This document shows, piece after piece, positions 34,082-42,637 of a stretch of DNA of 64,000 nucleotides. Where the stretch lies: NCBI GenBank assembly GCA_021324545.1, contig JAJPIX010000047.1:52216-116215 (forward strand), read 5' to 3'. Position numbers and translations under genes: made by a program. This DNA comes from Alphaproteobacteria bacterium. Lineage in GTDB: Bacteria; Pseudomonadota; Alphaproteobacteria; Micropepsales; Micropepsaceae. The stretch's first letter is position 1, and each line of letters starts with the position of its first letter. The notes below the pieces were generated by a model. It was given only the letters and a program-made list of their open reading frames with translations, had not been told where the DNA came from and made no database searches.

Positions 34082-34510
34082 TCAGGCCTGCCGGAGCGCG
34101 TGCTTGCGCAGGTGCCGAACGATGGCCATTTCGTCCAGACGCGATTGCGCACGGCGATTTTCCAGATCGGCCACCCGTTTGGCCTCGTGTTCGGTGGCGA
34201 GCTCCAGGCTCTTCAGGTCCTGGTAGGCGCTGGTCAGCTCGGCCTGAACGGTCGTCCGCTCGCGCTCAATGTCCTTCAACGTGGCGCGAAGATTTTCCCT
34301 CCGGGCATCGATGGAACGCAGAAAGGATGGGAAAGCAACCCGCCCGATGTCCGAATCATGCGCGCGCTGGCGTTCGCGGGCCACGCTTTCCTCCAGATCG
34401 GCAAGCTTGCGCTCGCAATCGGCCTTCATGGCGTCGAGCGTTCCCATGCGCCGCTTCAGGTCGTCAACCCGGAAGCGTTTGAGCCGCATCAGCGTGTCAC
34501 GGCGTTTCAT
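34082..34510 (-). CDS. fliJ: flagellar FliJ-like coiled-coil protein
   Basis: A 142-residue, almost entirely charged helical protein ('MKADCERKLADLEESVARERQRAHDSD', 'ERERTTVQAELTSAYQDLKSLELATEHEAKRVADLENRRAQSR'). FliJ is the small coiled coil that sits in the centre of the FliI hexamer and links it to FlhA. Sequence conservation is always low. The call rests on size, coiled-coil character and the 4-base ATGA overlap with fliI, the usual order. Confidence 0.88.
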   Translation of the reverse strand: MKRRDTLMRLKRFRVDDLKRRMGTLDAMKADCERKLADLEESVARERQRAHDSDIGRVAFPSFLRSIDARRENLRATLKDIERERTTVQAELTSAYQDLKSLELATEHEAKRVADLENRRAQSRLDEMAIVRHLRKHALRQA

Positions 34511-35847
34511 GACGCTTTACCTTTCCCCTGTTCGCCGGCGCAGATTTTCTGCAATTCGGCATAACCATCTCCCAAACCCGCCCGTTCATCCTTCTTTTGT
34601 GCAAGGAATGCTTCGAGCTGCGGATGCAATCGGATCGCCGCATCCACTTCGGCGTTTGTGCCCTGCTTGTAGGCGCCAAGACGGATCAATTCGGCCATGT
34701 CTTCGTAAGCCGCCATCGAAGCGCGTGCCTTCGCAACGATCGCCTGCTCGTCATCGGAATTGCATCCGGGCATTGCCCGGGAAACCGATTTGAGGATGTT
34801 GATCGCCGGAAACCGGCCACGTTCGGCTATCGCGCGGTCGAGCACGATGTGCCCGTCCAGGATGCCGCGGACCGCGTCTGCAACGGGCTCGTTCATATCG
34901 TCGCCTTCGACCAGCACGGTGAAGAGTCCCGTGATCGAACCGTTGGTTCCGGCTTCTCCCGGCCCGGCGCGTTCGAGCAGCCGCGGAAGCTCGGCAAACA
35001 CCGTCGGTGTGTAGCCCTTGCTGGCGGGCGGCTCGCCCGCGGAAAGGCCGATCTCGCGTTGTGCCATTGCGAAACGGGTCACGCTGTCCATCAGCAGCAG
35101 GACATGCAAGCCTTGGTCCCGAAACTGTTCCGCAACGGACATCGCGACATAGGCGGCCTGGCGGCGGACCAGCGCCGGCTCGTCCGACGTGGCGGCCACT
35201 ACGACACTGCGTTTCAGGCCATCCTCGCCCAGATCGTCTTCGACGAATTCCTTTACTTCGCGGCCGCGCTCGCCCACCAGCCCGATCACGATGGCGTCGG
35301 CCGCGGTGTTGCGGGCCAGCATGGCCAGCAACGTGGATTTGCCCACGCCGGAGCCGGCGAAGATGCCCATGCGCTGCCCCTTGCAGCAGGTCACGAACTG
35401 GTTGAGGGCGCGAACGCCCAAGTCGAGCTTGCCGCCAATGCGTGCGCGGCCATGGGCGAGCGGCGCTGGCGCCTTGATCGGATAGGCCCTGCGACCAAGC
35501 GGAAGCGCTCCCTTTCCGTCCATCGGCCGGCCAAAGGCATTGATGACGCGCCCCATCCAGGCCGGGGACGGAAAGATTGTCGCGGCTCGGTCATCGAAAT
35601 CGGCGCGGGCCCCCAGGCTGACCCCATCGAGCGCGCCAAGGGGCATTGCGAGGGCCCTGCCGTCACGAAAACCCACGACCTCACATGGAATCTGCTTGCC
35701 GTTTCCGCTGGTTAGGGTAATTTGGCCCCCAAGGCTGATCGCCCCGGCAGCACCGGTCACCTCGACCAGCAGGCCTTCGATGCGCGCAACGCGGCCGAAG
35801 CGCCTGAGTACGGGAACGGCCTCGATGTCCTTGAGCAGCGCTTGCAT
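34507..35847 (-). CDS. fliI: flagellum-specific ATPase FliI
   Basis: A 446-residue export ATPase of the F1-beta fold. Walker A is AGSGVGKST at 164-172, the catalytic Glu region is 'GLVGERGREVKEF', and Walker B is 'LHVLLLMDSVTRFA'. The conserved 'GYTPTVFAELPRLLERAG' segment follows. FliI with FliH and FliJ unfolds or delivers export substrates to FlhA/FlhB. It starts 249 bases from ctrA on the opposite strand, and the spacer contains CtrA-like and GANTC sites. Confidence 0.97.
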   Translation of the reverse strand: MQALLKDIEAVPVLRRFGRVARIEGLLVEVTGAAGAISLGGQITLTSGNGKQIPCEVVGFRDGRALAMPLGALDGVSLGARADFDDRAATIFPSPAWMGRVINAFGRPMDGKGALPLGRRAYPIKAPAPLAHGRARIGGKLDLGVRALNQFVTCCKGQRMGIFAGSGVGKSTLLAMLARNTAADAIVIGLVGERGREVKEFVEDDLGEDGLKRSVVVAATSDEPALVRRQAAYVAMSVAEQFRDQGLHVLLLMDSVTRFAMAQREIGLSAGEPPASKGYTPTVFAELPRLLERAGPGEAGTNGSITGLFTVLVEGDDMNEPVADAVRGILDGHIVLDRAIAERGRFPAINILKSVSRAMPGCNSDDEQAIVAKARASMAAYEDMAELIRLGAYKQGTNAEVDAAIRLHPQLEAFLAQKKDERAGLGDGYAELQKICAGEQGKGKAS

Positions 35848-35906
35848 GCGGTCCTTCGCGGTTCAGGCCCAGTTCAGCCTCCGGGGATCATCTTGCAGAG
35901 AAGGAT

Positions 35907-35927
35907 TTAAGTGGCAGTAAACTTAAC
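35907..35927. promoter_or_regulatory. candidate CtrA site upstream of fliI
   Basis: TTAA-GTGGCAG-TAAAC (35907-35922) matches TTAA-N7-TTAAC with one mismatch and is directly followed by TTAAC (35923-35927). It lies about 60 bases upstream of the fliI ATG. A GAATC methylation site is 6 bases away at 35933-35937. Confidence 0.55.
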
Positions 35928-35932
35928 AAAGC

Positions 35933-35967
35933 GAATCAAGGGGATGCCGGTAGGAAAAGTCGGATTC
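35933..35967. promoter_or_regulatory. two GANTC (CcrM) sites in the fliI-ctrA spacer
   Basis: GAATC at 35933-35937 and GATTC at 35963-35967. GANTC is the target of the cell-cycle methyltransferase CcrM in Alphaproteobacteria, and methylation of a GANTC in the ctrA P1 promoter times ctrA expression in Caulobacter. Whether these two sites act likewise is inference. Confidence 0.5.
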
Positions 35968-36020
35968 CATTAAGCCCCGTTCGCTTGGCGTGAAGCCGTC
36001 TCAGGCATGACAAGATGATG

Positions 36021-36060
36021 TTAACCATTTGCGCTTACCGTCTTGCCGCTTGATTAACCA
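36021..36060 (+). promoter_or_regulatory. two TTAACCA half-sites upstream of ctrA
   Basis: TTAACCAT at 36021-36028 and TTAACCA at 36054-36060, start to start 33 bases apart, end 36 bases before the ctrA ATG. They match the extended CtrA half-site and could support autoregulation. No full TTAA-N7-TTAA pair is present there. Confidence 0.5.
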
Positions 36061-36096
36061 CGTCCGGTAACCGGGCGCCCAAAGGGGTCTGAAGAT

Positions 36097-36798
36097 ATGC
36101 GCGTTCTGCTGATCGAAGACGACAGCGCGATGGCGCGCAGCATCGAGTTGATGCTGCGGTCGGAGGGCTTCAACGTCTATACGACCGATCTCGGAGAAGA
36201 AGGGATCGATCTGGGCAAGCTCTACGATTACGACATCATCGTGCTCGACCTGCAGTTGCCGGACATGAGCGGCTTCGAGGTTTTGAAGTCGCTGCGTCTT
36301 GCAAAGGTACAAACACCGGTCCTGATCCTTTCCGGCAACGCCATCGTCGAAGCGAAGGTCAAGGCGCTCGGCTTCGGCGCCGATGATTACATGACCAAGC
36401 CATTCCACAAGGACGAGCTCGTTGCCCGCATCCAGGCTGTCGTGCGCCGCTCCAAGGGTCATTCGCAGTCGGTCATCACGACCGGCAAGCTGACGGTCAA
36501 TCTCGACGCCAAGACCGTGGAAGTCGATGGCCAGCGCGTGCATCTGACCGGCAAGGAGTACCAGATGCTGGAGCTCCTCTCCCTCAGGAAGGGCACAACG
36601 CTCACGAAAGAGATGTTTCTGAACCACCTTTATGGTGGCATGGACGAACCGGAACTGAAGATTATCGACGTGTTCATCTGCAAGCTCCGCAAGAAACTTG
36701 CGGCTGCAACGAACGGCGACAATTACATCGAAACGGTCTGGGGCCGCGGCTATGTGCTGCGCGATCCGACTTCCGCGGGCGACGAAGCGGCGGCGTAA
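36097..36798 (+). CDS. ctrA: cell-cycle master response regulator CtrA
   Basis: A 233-residue OmpR-type regulator, unmistakably CtrA. The receiver has Asp51 as phosphoacceptor and Lys101 in '[12 protein letters not shown]'. The winged-helix domain contains the near-invariant '[54 protein letters not shown]'. It ends in Ala-Ala-Ala; the Ala-Ala C-terminus is the ClpXP degron in Caulobacter. CtrA silences the replication origin and activates flagellar, pilus and division genes when phosphorylated by CckA-ChpT. Start ATG 36097. An intrinsic terminator follows. Confidence 0.98.
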   Translation: MRVLLIEDDSAMARSIELMLRSEGFNVYTTDLGEEGIDLGKLYDYDIIVLDLQLPDMSGFEVLKSLRLAKVQTPVLILSGNAIVEAKVKALGFGADDYMTKPFHKDELVARIQAVVRRSKGHSQSVITTGKLTVNLDAKTVEVDGQRVHLTGKEYQMLELLSLRKGTTLTKEMFLNHLYGGMDEPELKIIDVFICKLRKKLAAATNGDNYIETVWGRGYVLRDPTSAGDEAAA

Positions 36799-36824
36799 AG
36801 TTTCCGTAAAAGAGGGGCGTATCG

Positions 36825-36857
36825 AAGGGCGCCGTTGCCGGCGCCCTTCCGCTTTTT
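36825..36857 (+). terminator. intrinsic terminator of ctrA
   Basis: A perfect 10-base stem AAGGGCGCCG (36825-36834) / CGGCGCCCTT (36839-36848) with a TTGC loop, followed by CCGC and five T residues (36853-36857). The T run overlaps the stop codon of the convergent ABC transporter. Confidence 0.85.
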
Positions 36858-38676
36858 ATCCCGCCAGCGCCATGCCCTGTGAAAACTGAAGATCGGCTAG
36901 CCGGGCATAGAGTCCACCCCGCGCGACAAGTTCGGCATGGCTGCCCTCGCCCACCACATGGCCACGATCCATGACGACAATGCGCTTGAGCCGCTGGATG
37001 GTCGCGAGCCGGTGCGCAATGACGATTGTTGTACGGCCGGCCATCAGGTTCGCCAAACCCTGCTGGACCAGCCGCTCATTTTCAGCATCCAGAGCGCTTG
37101 TCGCTTCATCGAGCAGAAGGAGCGGCGCATCGCGCAGGATGGCGCGCGCTATCGCGATGCGCTGGCGTTGTCCACCGGAAAGTGTCGCGCCGCGTTCCCC
37201 GACAAGCGTCCCATAGCCCAACGGCAATTGTTCGATGAATTCCGCAGCAGCGGCCGCCTCGGCCGCACGATGTACATCCTCTTCGGACGCGCCGGCGCGT
37301 CCATAGCGGATATTGTCGGCGATCGTGCCTGAAAAAATAACCGGGTCCTGCGCGACCAAAGCGATGTGCCGGCGCAACGCTTCGGCGTCGAGGTTCGCCA
37401 CATCGACGCCATCGAAGACGATACGACCGGACTGCGGGGCATAGAACCGCAGAAGCAACTGGAACACCGTGGATTTGCCGGCGCCTGAGGGTCCAACCAG
37501 CGCCACGGCCTCGCCTGGCCCAACCGCGAGCGAGAAGTTGTCCAGCGCCGCCGAATCGGGGCGGGCCGGATAGTGGAAGGTCACATGGTCAAACGAGACT
37601 GCCCCTTGCGGATGAGCAGGCAGAAACTCCGGGTTGGCCGGGGCCTTCACGTCGGGTTCAACCGTGAGAAGCTCGCTCAACCGCTCGGAGGCGCCTGCCG
37701 CGCGCTGCAGGTCGCCATAGGTTTCACTCATCGCGCCAACACCGCCCGCCACGATTCCGGCGTAGAAAATGAACTGCACAAGCTGTCCCGCCGTCATGGC
37801 GCGCGAGACCACATCCTGGGCCCCGACCCAGCCCACGCCCGTGATGCAGCCGAAGGCCGCAAAAATCACGACCGCGGTCATCACGGCGCGGGCACGCGTG
37901 CGCTTCACGGCGATGTCGAACGAAAGCTCGACAGCGCGGCCGAATTCGCGGCGCTCCATGTCTTCATGGGTAAAGGCCTGCACGGTCTGCACGGCATTAA
38001 GCATTTCCGACGCACGCGCGCTCGTGTCGGCAATCCGGTCCTGGCTCTTGCGCGACAGCACGCGCACCCACCGGCCGAAGGCTATGAGTGGAACCATCAC
38101 CAGCAGAACTGCGCCTGTGACAAGACCCGTCAGTTTCAGACTTGTCACGAACATGAGAGCAAGCCCGCCGACAAACATCACGAAGTTGCGCAACGCCACC
38201 GATGCCGAAGACCCGACCACTGTCTGAATCAGCGTGGTATCGGCGGTCAGCCGCGAAAGGACCTCGCCCGTGCGTGTCACCTCAAAAAAAGTCGGCGAAA
38301 GTCCTATTACATTGGCGAACACTGCCTTGCGCAAATCCGCGATCACGCGCTCGCCCAGCCATGTCACGAAGTAGAAGCGGATGGCGGTGGCGACGCCCAA
38401 AACCGCGGCCGCCAGAAGAAACAGCAGAAAATAATGTGAAATGGCCGAGATTTGGGCGGCGCTGAATCCGCGATCGATGAGGGCGCGCAATGCAGCGGGA
38501 AGCACGAGGGTTGCAGCTGAAGAAACGAACAGGGCGACGCCGGCGCCGGCGATGTGCCAGCGGAAGGGCCTCAGAAACGGCAGAAGCGCCCGCAACGGTT
38601 TCAGAGAGCGGGATTTTGCGCGGCCTTGCGCCTGCCAGGCCACCTTGCTCGCAAATTCCTCGCCGGATTGGGACAT
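36856..38676 (-). CDS. ABC exporter, fused membrane and ATPase domains (MsbA/LmrA type)
   Basis: A 606-residue half-transporter. Six membrane helices span residues 35-320. The nucleotide-binding domain has Walker A 'GPSGAGKST', signature 'LSGGQRQR', Walker B 'LLLLDEATSALD' and the His switch 'IAHRLAT'. It should act as a homodimer exporting a lipid or amphiphile across the inner membrane; the substrate is unknown. Similar genes stand next to rpmE in many Alphaproteobacteria, which is also the case here (140 bases, divergent). Confidence 0.92.
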   Translation of the reverse strand: MSQSGEEFASKVAWQAQGRAKSRSLKPLRALLPFLRPFRWHIAGAGVALFVSSAATLVLPAALRALIDRGFSAAQISAISHYFLLFLLAAAVLGVATAIRFYFVTWLGERVIADLRKAVFANVIGLSPTFFEVTRTGEVLSRLTADTTLIQTVVGSSASVALRNFVMFVGGLALMFVTSLKLTGLVTGAVLLVMVPLIAFGRWVRVLSRKSQDRIADTSARASEMLNAVQTVQAFTHEDMERREFGRAVELSFDIAVKRTRARAVMTAVVIFAAFGCITGVGWVGAQDVVSRAMTAGQLVQFIFYAGIVAGGVGAMSETYGDLQRAAGASERLSELLTVEPDVKAPANPEFLPAHPQGAVSFDHVTFHYPARPDSAALDNFSLAVGPGEAVALVGPSGAGKSTVFQLLLRFYAPQSGRIVFDGVDVANLDAEALRRHIALVAQDPVIFSGTIADNIRYGRAGASEEDVHRAAEAAAAAEFIEQLPLGYGTLVGERGATLSGGQRQRIAIARAILRDAPLLLLDEATSALDAENERLVQQGLANLMAGRTTIVIAHRLATIQRLKRIVVMDRGHVVGEGSHAELVARGGLYARLADLQFSQGMALAG

Positions 38677-38816
38677 GGTCCAAGATATATGGGGCGGTGC
38701 CCGCTATAGGCCAGAACTGCCCCTTCAGGAACCCGGCTCAATGCCGCGTGCCTTGCCAGCCGGTGCCCGATCCCCTATAAGCCGCGGCCTCAAGCGGCGC
38801 GCAAAAGGCCAAGCCC

Positions 38817-39038
38817 ATGAAAAAAGGCATTCATCCCGGCTATCACTTCGTGGAGGTCGTGCTGAACGACGGCACCTCCTATCGTACGCGCACAACTTGG
38901 GGCGAAGAGGGCCAAAGGCTCACCCTCGATATTGACCCGACAACCCACCCCGCCTGGACGGGCGGGCAGCAGCAGCTGGTGGACCGTGGCGGCCGGCTCA
39001 CCCGCTTCAACAAGAAGTTCAAGGACTTCGTGAAGTAG
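38817..39038 (+). CDS. rpmE: 50S ribosomal protein bL31
   Basis: A 73-residue L31 starting [15 protein letters not shown] and containing the family block '[43 protein letters not shown]'. The four zinc-binding cysteines of the C+ form are absent, so this is the zinc-free (C-) type usual in Alphaproteobacteria. Confidence 0.97.
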   Translation: MKKGIHPGYHFVEVVLNDGTSYRTRTTWGEEGQRLTLDIDPTTHPAWTGGQQQLVDRGGRLTRFNKKFKDFVK

Positions 39039-39142
39039 GCGCCCATTCGGTGATCGCGCCGAGGCCATGCGCCCTGCGCATTTCTCCTTTCGATCCAGGC
39101 TCACATAGATGCAAACCCTGCCTCGCTGTGGAGGGTCTTGCG

Positions 39143-39934
39143 ATGTTTCGGCGTGTTTTCCTTGCCTCTGCGCTCTTGTTGACGGCATCCACCGGTGCGG
39201 CGGAAACCGGCGAACCGATCTCCGTCATGGTGGTCGGCACGTTCCACTGGTCGAATCCGAACCGCGACCGTCACGATACGACCGTGGACGATGTGCTTGC
39301 GCCCAAACGGCAGGCCGAAATCGCTGTCCTGGCGGAAGGGCTATCGCGTTTTCATCCCACCAAAATCGCAGTGGAATGGGACAGCCAAAATGTGCCTCCG
39401 CGCTACGACCAATATCTCGACGGCACGCTCAAGCCATCGCGCAACGAAGTTGTGCAACTTGGATTCCGTCTGGCAAAAGCGGATAACGCGACCGTGCACG
39501 GCATCGATGTCGACGGCGATTTTCCCTACGAAGCGGTCGAGACCTATGCCAAGGCTCATGGGCAGGAGAATATCCTGGCCGAAGCCGACGCTGCCGTCGT
39601 GCAAGAGGTGGCACAGGAGCAGCATCAGATCGATACGGGAACAATGTCATCGGCGCTGCGGTGGATCAACGACCCTGCGCGCGAGGACAATGAGAACGCG
39701 TTCAATCGCATCGCGATGAAGGTGGGCTCGGGGAAGGATCAGCCCGGCGCCGAACTCTTCGCTGCATGGGCCCGGCGAAATGCACTCATCTGCGCCAATC
39801 TGCTACAACTCGCCAGGCCCGGCGACCGCATCATCGTGATTTTCGGCGCCGGTCACGAAACCTTTCTTCGCCAATGCGTGCGGGAAACTCCGGGATTCCG
39901 GCTCGTTGAGGCCAACGACTATCTGCCGCAATAG
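39143..39934 (+). CDS. exported DUF5694-type protein
   Basis: A 263-residue protein with a signal peptide (1-20) and the DUF5694 pattern: 'VMVVGTFHWSNPNRD' at the start, 'LSRFHPTKIAVEWDS', and near the end 'DRIIVIFGAGHETFLRQ'. This arrangement (N-terminal G-T-x-H and C-terminal G-x-G-H) resembles the TraB/PrgY/Tiki group, where such His residues are thought to bind metal. Function here is unknown. GAGGGT precedes the ATG at 39143. Its stop lies in the first copy of a 22-base tandem repeat. Confidence 0.75.
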   Translation: MFRRVFLASALLLTASTGAAETGEPISVMVVGTFHWSNPNRDRHDTTVDDVLAPKRQAEIAVLAEGLSRFHPTKIAVEWDSQNVPPRYDQYLDGTLKPSRNEVVQLGFRLAKADNATVHGIDVDGDFPYEAVETYAKAHGQENILAEADAAVVQEVAQEQHQIDTGTMSSALRWINDPAREDNENAFNRIAMKVGSGKDQPGAELFAAWARRNALICANLLQLARPGDRIIVIFGAGHETFLRQCVRETPGFRLVEANDYLPQ

Positions 39935-39977
39935 ACCCGTCTAGCTGCCACCAAAGACCCGTCTAGCTGCCACCAAA
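39934..39977. repeat. perfect 22-base tandem duplication at a convergent gene junction
   Basis: A 22-base unit beginning GACCCGTCTAGCTG and ending CCACCAAA occurs twice without a gap or mismatch (39934-39955 and 39956-39977). The first copy begins with the last base of the DUF5694 gene's stop; the second holds the stop and last codons of rcdA on the other strand. It looks like a recent slippage or unequal-crossover duplication that left both proteins intact. Confidence 0.9.
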
Positions 39978-40472
39978 GGCCTGCTGCAGGCGGTCGAATT
40001 GCGATTTTACGCCACTTGGGCCGTTGGCGAGTCTGTAAAGCCCCTCGTCCAGCCGCGCAATGCGACGGTAAAGAGCGTCGCTGCGCTTGAGCAGGTCCTG
40101 AAGGGTGCGCGGCAGCATGGACGTTTCGGCATGTTCCCCGCCAAAGCAGATTTCGCGGGAACCCAGACGGTAACGGTCGGCGGCGGCATCTTCCGCGCTC
40201 ATATCGCCTTCATGGACGGCGCGTTGCACCAGAAGCCAGCTCGCCGCCTGCATCAGCCGCGTCGTAACTCGCAAGCTCTCGCCGGCATATAGAATGGCCG
40301 CCTTGCGGGGCAATTCACGCGATTCCTCAAGGCCGCGCCCTTCCAGATAGCGGGATGTTTCTTCAACCAGCGACATGCCTTCGTTGAACGTGCGCTCGAA
40401 CAGCGCCGAGCCCGCGAAGCTCTGCAGAGTGAGGTCGCGGAAATTTTCTTCATCCGCAGCCGGAAGACTCAT
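39963..40472 (-). CDS. rcdA: RcdA family protein (DUF1465), CtrA-degradation adaptor
   Basis: A 169-residue helical protein. The core 'FNEGMSLVEETSRYLEGRGLEESRELPRKAAILYAGESLRVTTRLMQAASWLLVQRAVHEGDMS' is the DUF1465 signature, the family that includes Caulobacter RcdA. RcdA is an adaptor that, with CpdR and PopA, delivers CtrA to the ClpXP protease at the stalked pole. ATG 40472 is preceded by GGGGGAAATCGGAA, which fixes the start well inside the longer open frame. It follows the DUF1192 gene on the same strand. Confidence 0.82.
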   Translation of the reverse strand: MSLPAADEENFRDLTLQSFAGSALFERTFNEGMSLVEETSRYLEGRGLEESRELPRKAAILYAGESLRVTTRLMQAASWLLVQRAVHEGDMSAEDAAADRYRLGSREICFGGEHAETSMLPRTLQDLLKRSDALYRRIARLDEGLYRLANGPSGVKSQFDRLQQAFGGS

Positions 40473-40654
40473 TTCCGATTTCCCCCTTACGCGATCCCCG
40501 AAGCCGAAGCTAGCAAGTCTTCCGGTGTTCGCAAGAGCGACGCAAAGCCGATCCCAAATTAGGCCAGTCAGAGGTGCAGGCCTGCAACGCTCCTGCCGGT
40601 CGTAATACACATTAATGATTGACAGATGTACCCAAGTGGATGTGCATAAGACAT

Positions 40655-40672
40655 AGCGCTGCAATCAGCGCT
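40655..40672 (-). other. hairpin across the DUF1192 stop codon
   Basis: AGCGCTG-CAAT-CAGCGCT, a 7-base perfect stem overlapping the last codons and stop of the DUF1192 gene. No T run follows, so full termination before rcdA is doubtful. Confidence 0.35.
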
Positions 40673-40862
40673 TGAAGAATGCGTCGGCCGCGCTCCTGGT
40701 AGCTTGCCGCGCCTTAATCGCTTCGCGGCAGCGAGCAATTTCCTCTTCGAGAGCTGCAATGCGCGCGGACAGCTCATGCTCGGATTTGGCCGAAAGGTCC
40801 TCGCCCAAAACGATTTCTGGTGTCTTCTTCCGCGGCAGCAGTTCTTCAGGGTCGATCGGCAT
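40665..40862 (-). CDS. DUF1192 family small protein
   Basis: A 65-residue protein: short N-terminal segment ('EELLPRKKTPEIVLGEDLSAKS') then a coiled-coil helix ('LSARIAALEEEIARCREAIKARQATRSAADAFF'). It matches DUF1192, a small family usually encoded next to DUF1465/rcdA and a quinone oxidoreductase, exactly as here. Function unknown; the constant linkage to rcdA hints at a related role (inference). Confidence 0.85.
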   Translation of the reverse strand: MPIDPEELLPRKKTPEIVLGEDLSAKSEHELSARIAALEEEIARCREAIKARQATRSAADAFFKR

Positions 40863-40929
40863 GATTTCCCTGTCCTTTCGAGTGCTGTTATTTTCGGCAA
40901 GCTGTTTTCCTTAAGCAAGCCGAACACCG

Positions 40930-41907
40930 ATGCGCGCCATAACGGTTGATAATCCCGGCTCCGGCTATCGCCTCGCCGTCCGCGAGTTGGCTCGGCCAAC
41001 GCCAGGCCCGGGTGAACTGCTGGTCAAGGTTGCCGCGGCCGGCCTCAACCATGCCGATCTGCATCAGGCAAGGGGCGGCTATCCGCCGCCGCCTGGCGCG
41101 CCAGACACGCTGGGCATGGAAGTCTCAGGCTGGATTTCCGAAGTCGGCGCTGGCGTCACGAATTGGAAGCCAGGAGATGAGGTCTGCGCGCTCGTCCCCG
41201 GCGGCGGCTATGCGGAATATTGCATTGCGTCAGAGCTTTGCACCTTGCCGGTTCCCAACGGCGTGTCCCTCATCGAAGCGGCCGCCCTGCCCGAGGTACA
41301 TTTCACGGTCTGGACCAATCTGATGGATTCTGCCCGCCTTCGCACCGGCGAAACCGTGCTCATCCACGGGGGCGCAAGCGGCATCGGAACGGCCGCCATC
41401 CAGCTTCTGGCGGCGCGGGGCCACAAGGTGTTCGCAACCGCCGGCACGGTCGAGAAATGCGAGGCCTGCCGCAAGCTTGGCGCAAGCCGCGCAATCAATT
41501 ACCGGGCGGAAGATTTCGTGGACGCGGTCAAAAACGAGACCGGCGGCAGGGGAGTGGACGTCATCCTCGACATGGTGGGTGGCGACTATATCCAGCGCAA
41601 CATGAGCGCGGCTGCGGTGTGGGGCCGCATAGTGAATATTGCCTATCAGAATGGCGCGGCCGCCACGGTGAACTTCGCACCGATGCTGATGAAACGGCTG
41701 GCGCTGATGGCAACCACCCTGCGCAGCCGCACGAACGAGGAAAAGGGCGCCATTCGCGATGCGCTTCTGCGCGAAGTGTGGCCGCTCATCGATGCGGGCC
41801 GGATCAAGCCCGTTGTAGACAGCACTTTTCCTTTGTCCGAAGCCCAAGGCGCCCACGCCCGCATGGTCAAATCGGCCCATATCGGCAAGATTCTGCTCAC
41901 GATCTAG
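40930..41907 (+). CDS. NAD(P)H:quinone oxidoreductase, zinc-less MDR family
   Basis: A 325-residue medium-chain dehydrogenase of the quinone oxidoreductase (PIG3/QOR) type. It has a GroES-like domain ('GLNHADLHQARGGYPPPPGAPDTLGMEVSG') and a Rossmann nucleotide site 'IHGGASGIGTAAIQLL'. The zinc ligands of alcohol dehydrogenases are missing. It would reduce quinones or enones with NADPH. Diverges from the DUF1192-rcdA pair, and its last 4 bases overlap the next gene on the other strand. Confidence 0.9.
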   Translation: MRAITVDNPGSGYRLAVRELARPTPGPGELLVKVAAAGLNHADLHQARGGYPPPPGAPDTLGMEVSGWISEVGAGVTNWKPGDEVCALVPGGGYAEYCIASELCTLPVPNGVSLIEAAALPEVHFTVWTNLMDSARLRTGETVLIHGGASGIGTAAIQLLAARGHKVFATAGTVEKCEACRKLGASRAINYRAEDFVDAVKNETGGRGVDVILDMVGGDYIQRNMSAAAVWGRIVNIAYQNGAAATVNFAPMLMKRLALMATTLRSRTNEEKGAIRDALLREVWPLIDAGRIKPVVDSTFPLSEAQGAHARMVKSAHIGKILLTI

Positions 41908-42254
41908 GCCGCGCCGCGCAAATTCCGCCCCGTACGGCCGGCCAGCACAAGGTAACTCGCGGTGGCCGCGTAATACACAAAGCGCAGCGGCACTTCGCCA
42001 TGGGCGATGCTGAGAAGGCCCGCAAGGGCATACACGGCCAGAAGTAGGACAACGCCGACAATCTCGGCCTTCTCAAACAGAAAACAGCCGATGCCGGCGA
42101 TTTCGACGCCCGAAATGGCAAGCACAATGTGTGTATCATGCCCGTGGCCGCGCCCGGCCCAGGCGCCGAAAAACGTCTGGACGCTCGCCGACGCAATGTA
42201 TGCGGCATAGGACCACCTGAGCCCGCGCAGAGCCCACGATTCGGGCACGAGCAT
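41904..42254 (-). CDS. small membrane protein of unknown function
   Basis: A 116-residue protein with helices at about 15-30, 42-60 ('THIVLAISGVEIAGIGCFLFE'), 62-83 ('EIVGVVLLLAVYALAGLLSIAHG') and 87-103. A His-rich loop 'GRGHGHDTH' lies after the first helix and could bind metal, though this is speculation. ATG 42254 overlaps the stop of the upstream gene (TGATG), so the two are translated together. GTG 42257 is an alternative start. Confidence 0.68.
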   Translation of the reverse strand: MLVPESWALRGLRWSYAAYIASASVQTFFGAWAGRGHGHDTHIVLAISGVEIAGIGCFLFEKAEIVGVVLLLAVYALAGLLSIAHGEVPLRFVYYAATASYLVLAGRTGRNLRGAA

Positions 42255-42637
42255 CACGGGAGGACGAACGTCGTGCGCGCGATCTCCGAACGGATGCGCT
42301 CGGGCGCATAGTGATGTTCAAGCGCAGCCTTTTCCATCAGGTCGGGGTTGGCGGCGGCAAAGGCGGCAAAATCGTCATAAGCGCATTCGGCAAGGCGCTC
42401 GCCGACAAGCGCAAGAAATGCGACCGTGATCGTTTCATGGTAGGCGGCCGGCCTGCCCGCACGTGCCGCGATCTTTTTAAGCGACGAACAGTATGCGTGC
42501 ACTGCAGTCGGGAAGTCGTGGCGGCGCAGGATTTCGAACGCCATGCGTACATGATCGGCATGATGAAAGGACCCGCTATCTGTCTGGCCGTCGAGAAATA
42601 CCTGGAGGTCCTCAGGCAGGGATTTAGCGGCGCACAT
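42254..42637 (-). CDS. uncharacterised helical protein (HHADHVRMAFE type)
   Basis: A 127-residue soluble helical protein with 'FHHADHVRMAFEILRRHDFPTAVHAYCSSLKKIAARAGRPAAYHETITVAFLALVGERL'. The paired His residues and 'YHETIT' are conserved-looking, and I recall this pattern from small hypothetical proteins of Proteobacteria without assigned function. The ATG at 42637 is preferred because GAGG sits 6 bases before it; 42643 is possible. It overlaps the RHH-type gene upstream by 14 bases and the membrane protein downstream by one. Confidence 0.68.
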   Translation of the reverse strand: MCAAKSLPEDLQVFLDGQTDSGSFHHADHVRMAFEILRRHDFPTAVHAYCSSLKKIAARAGRPAAYHETITVAFLALVGERLAECAYDDFAAFAAANPDLMEKAALEHHYAPERIRSEIARTTFVLP

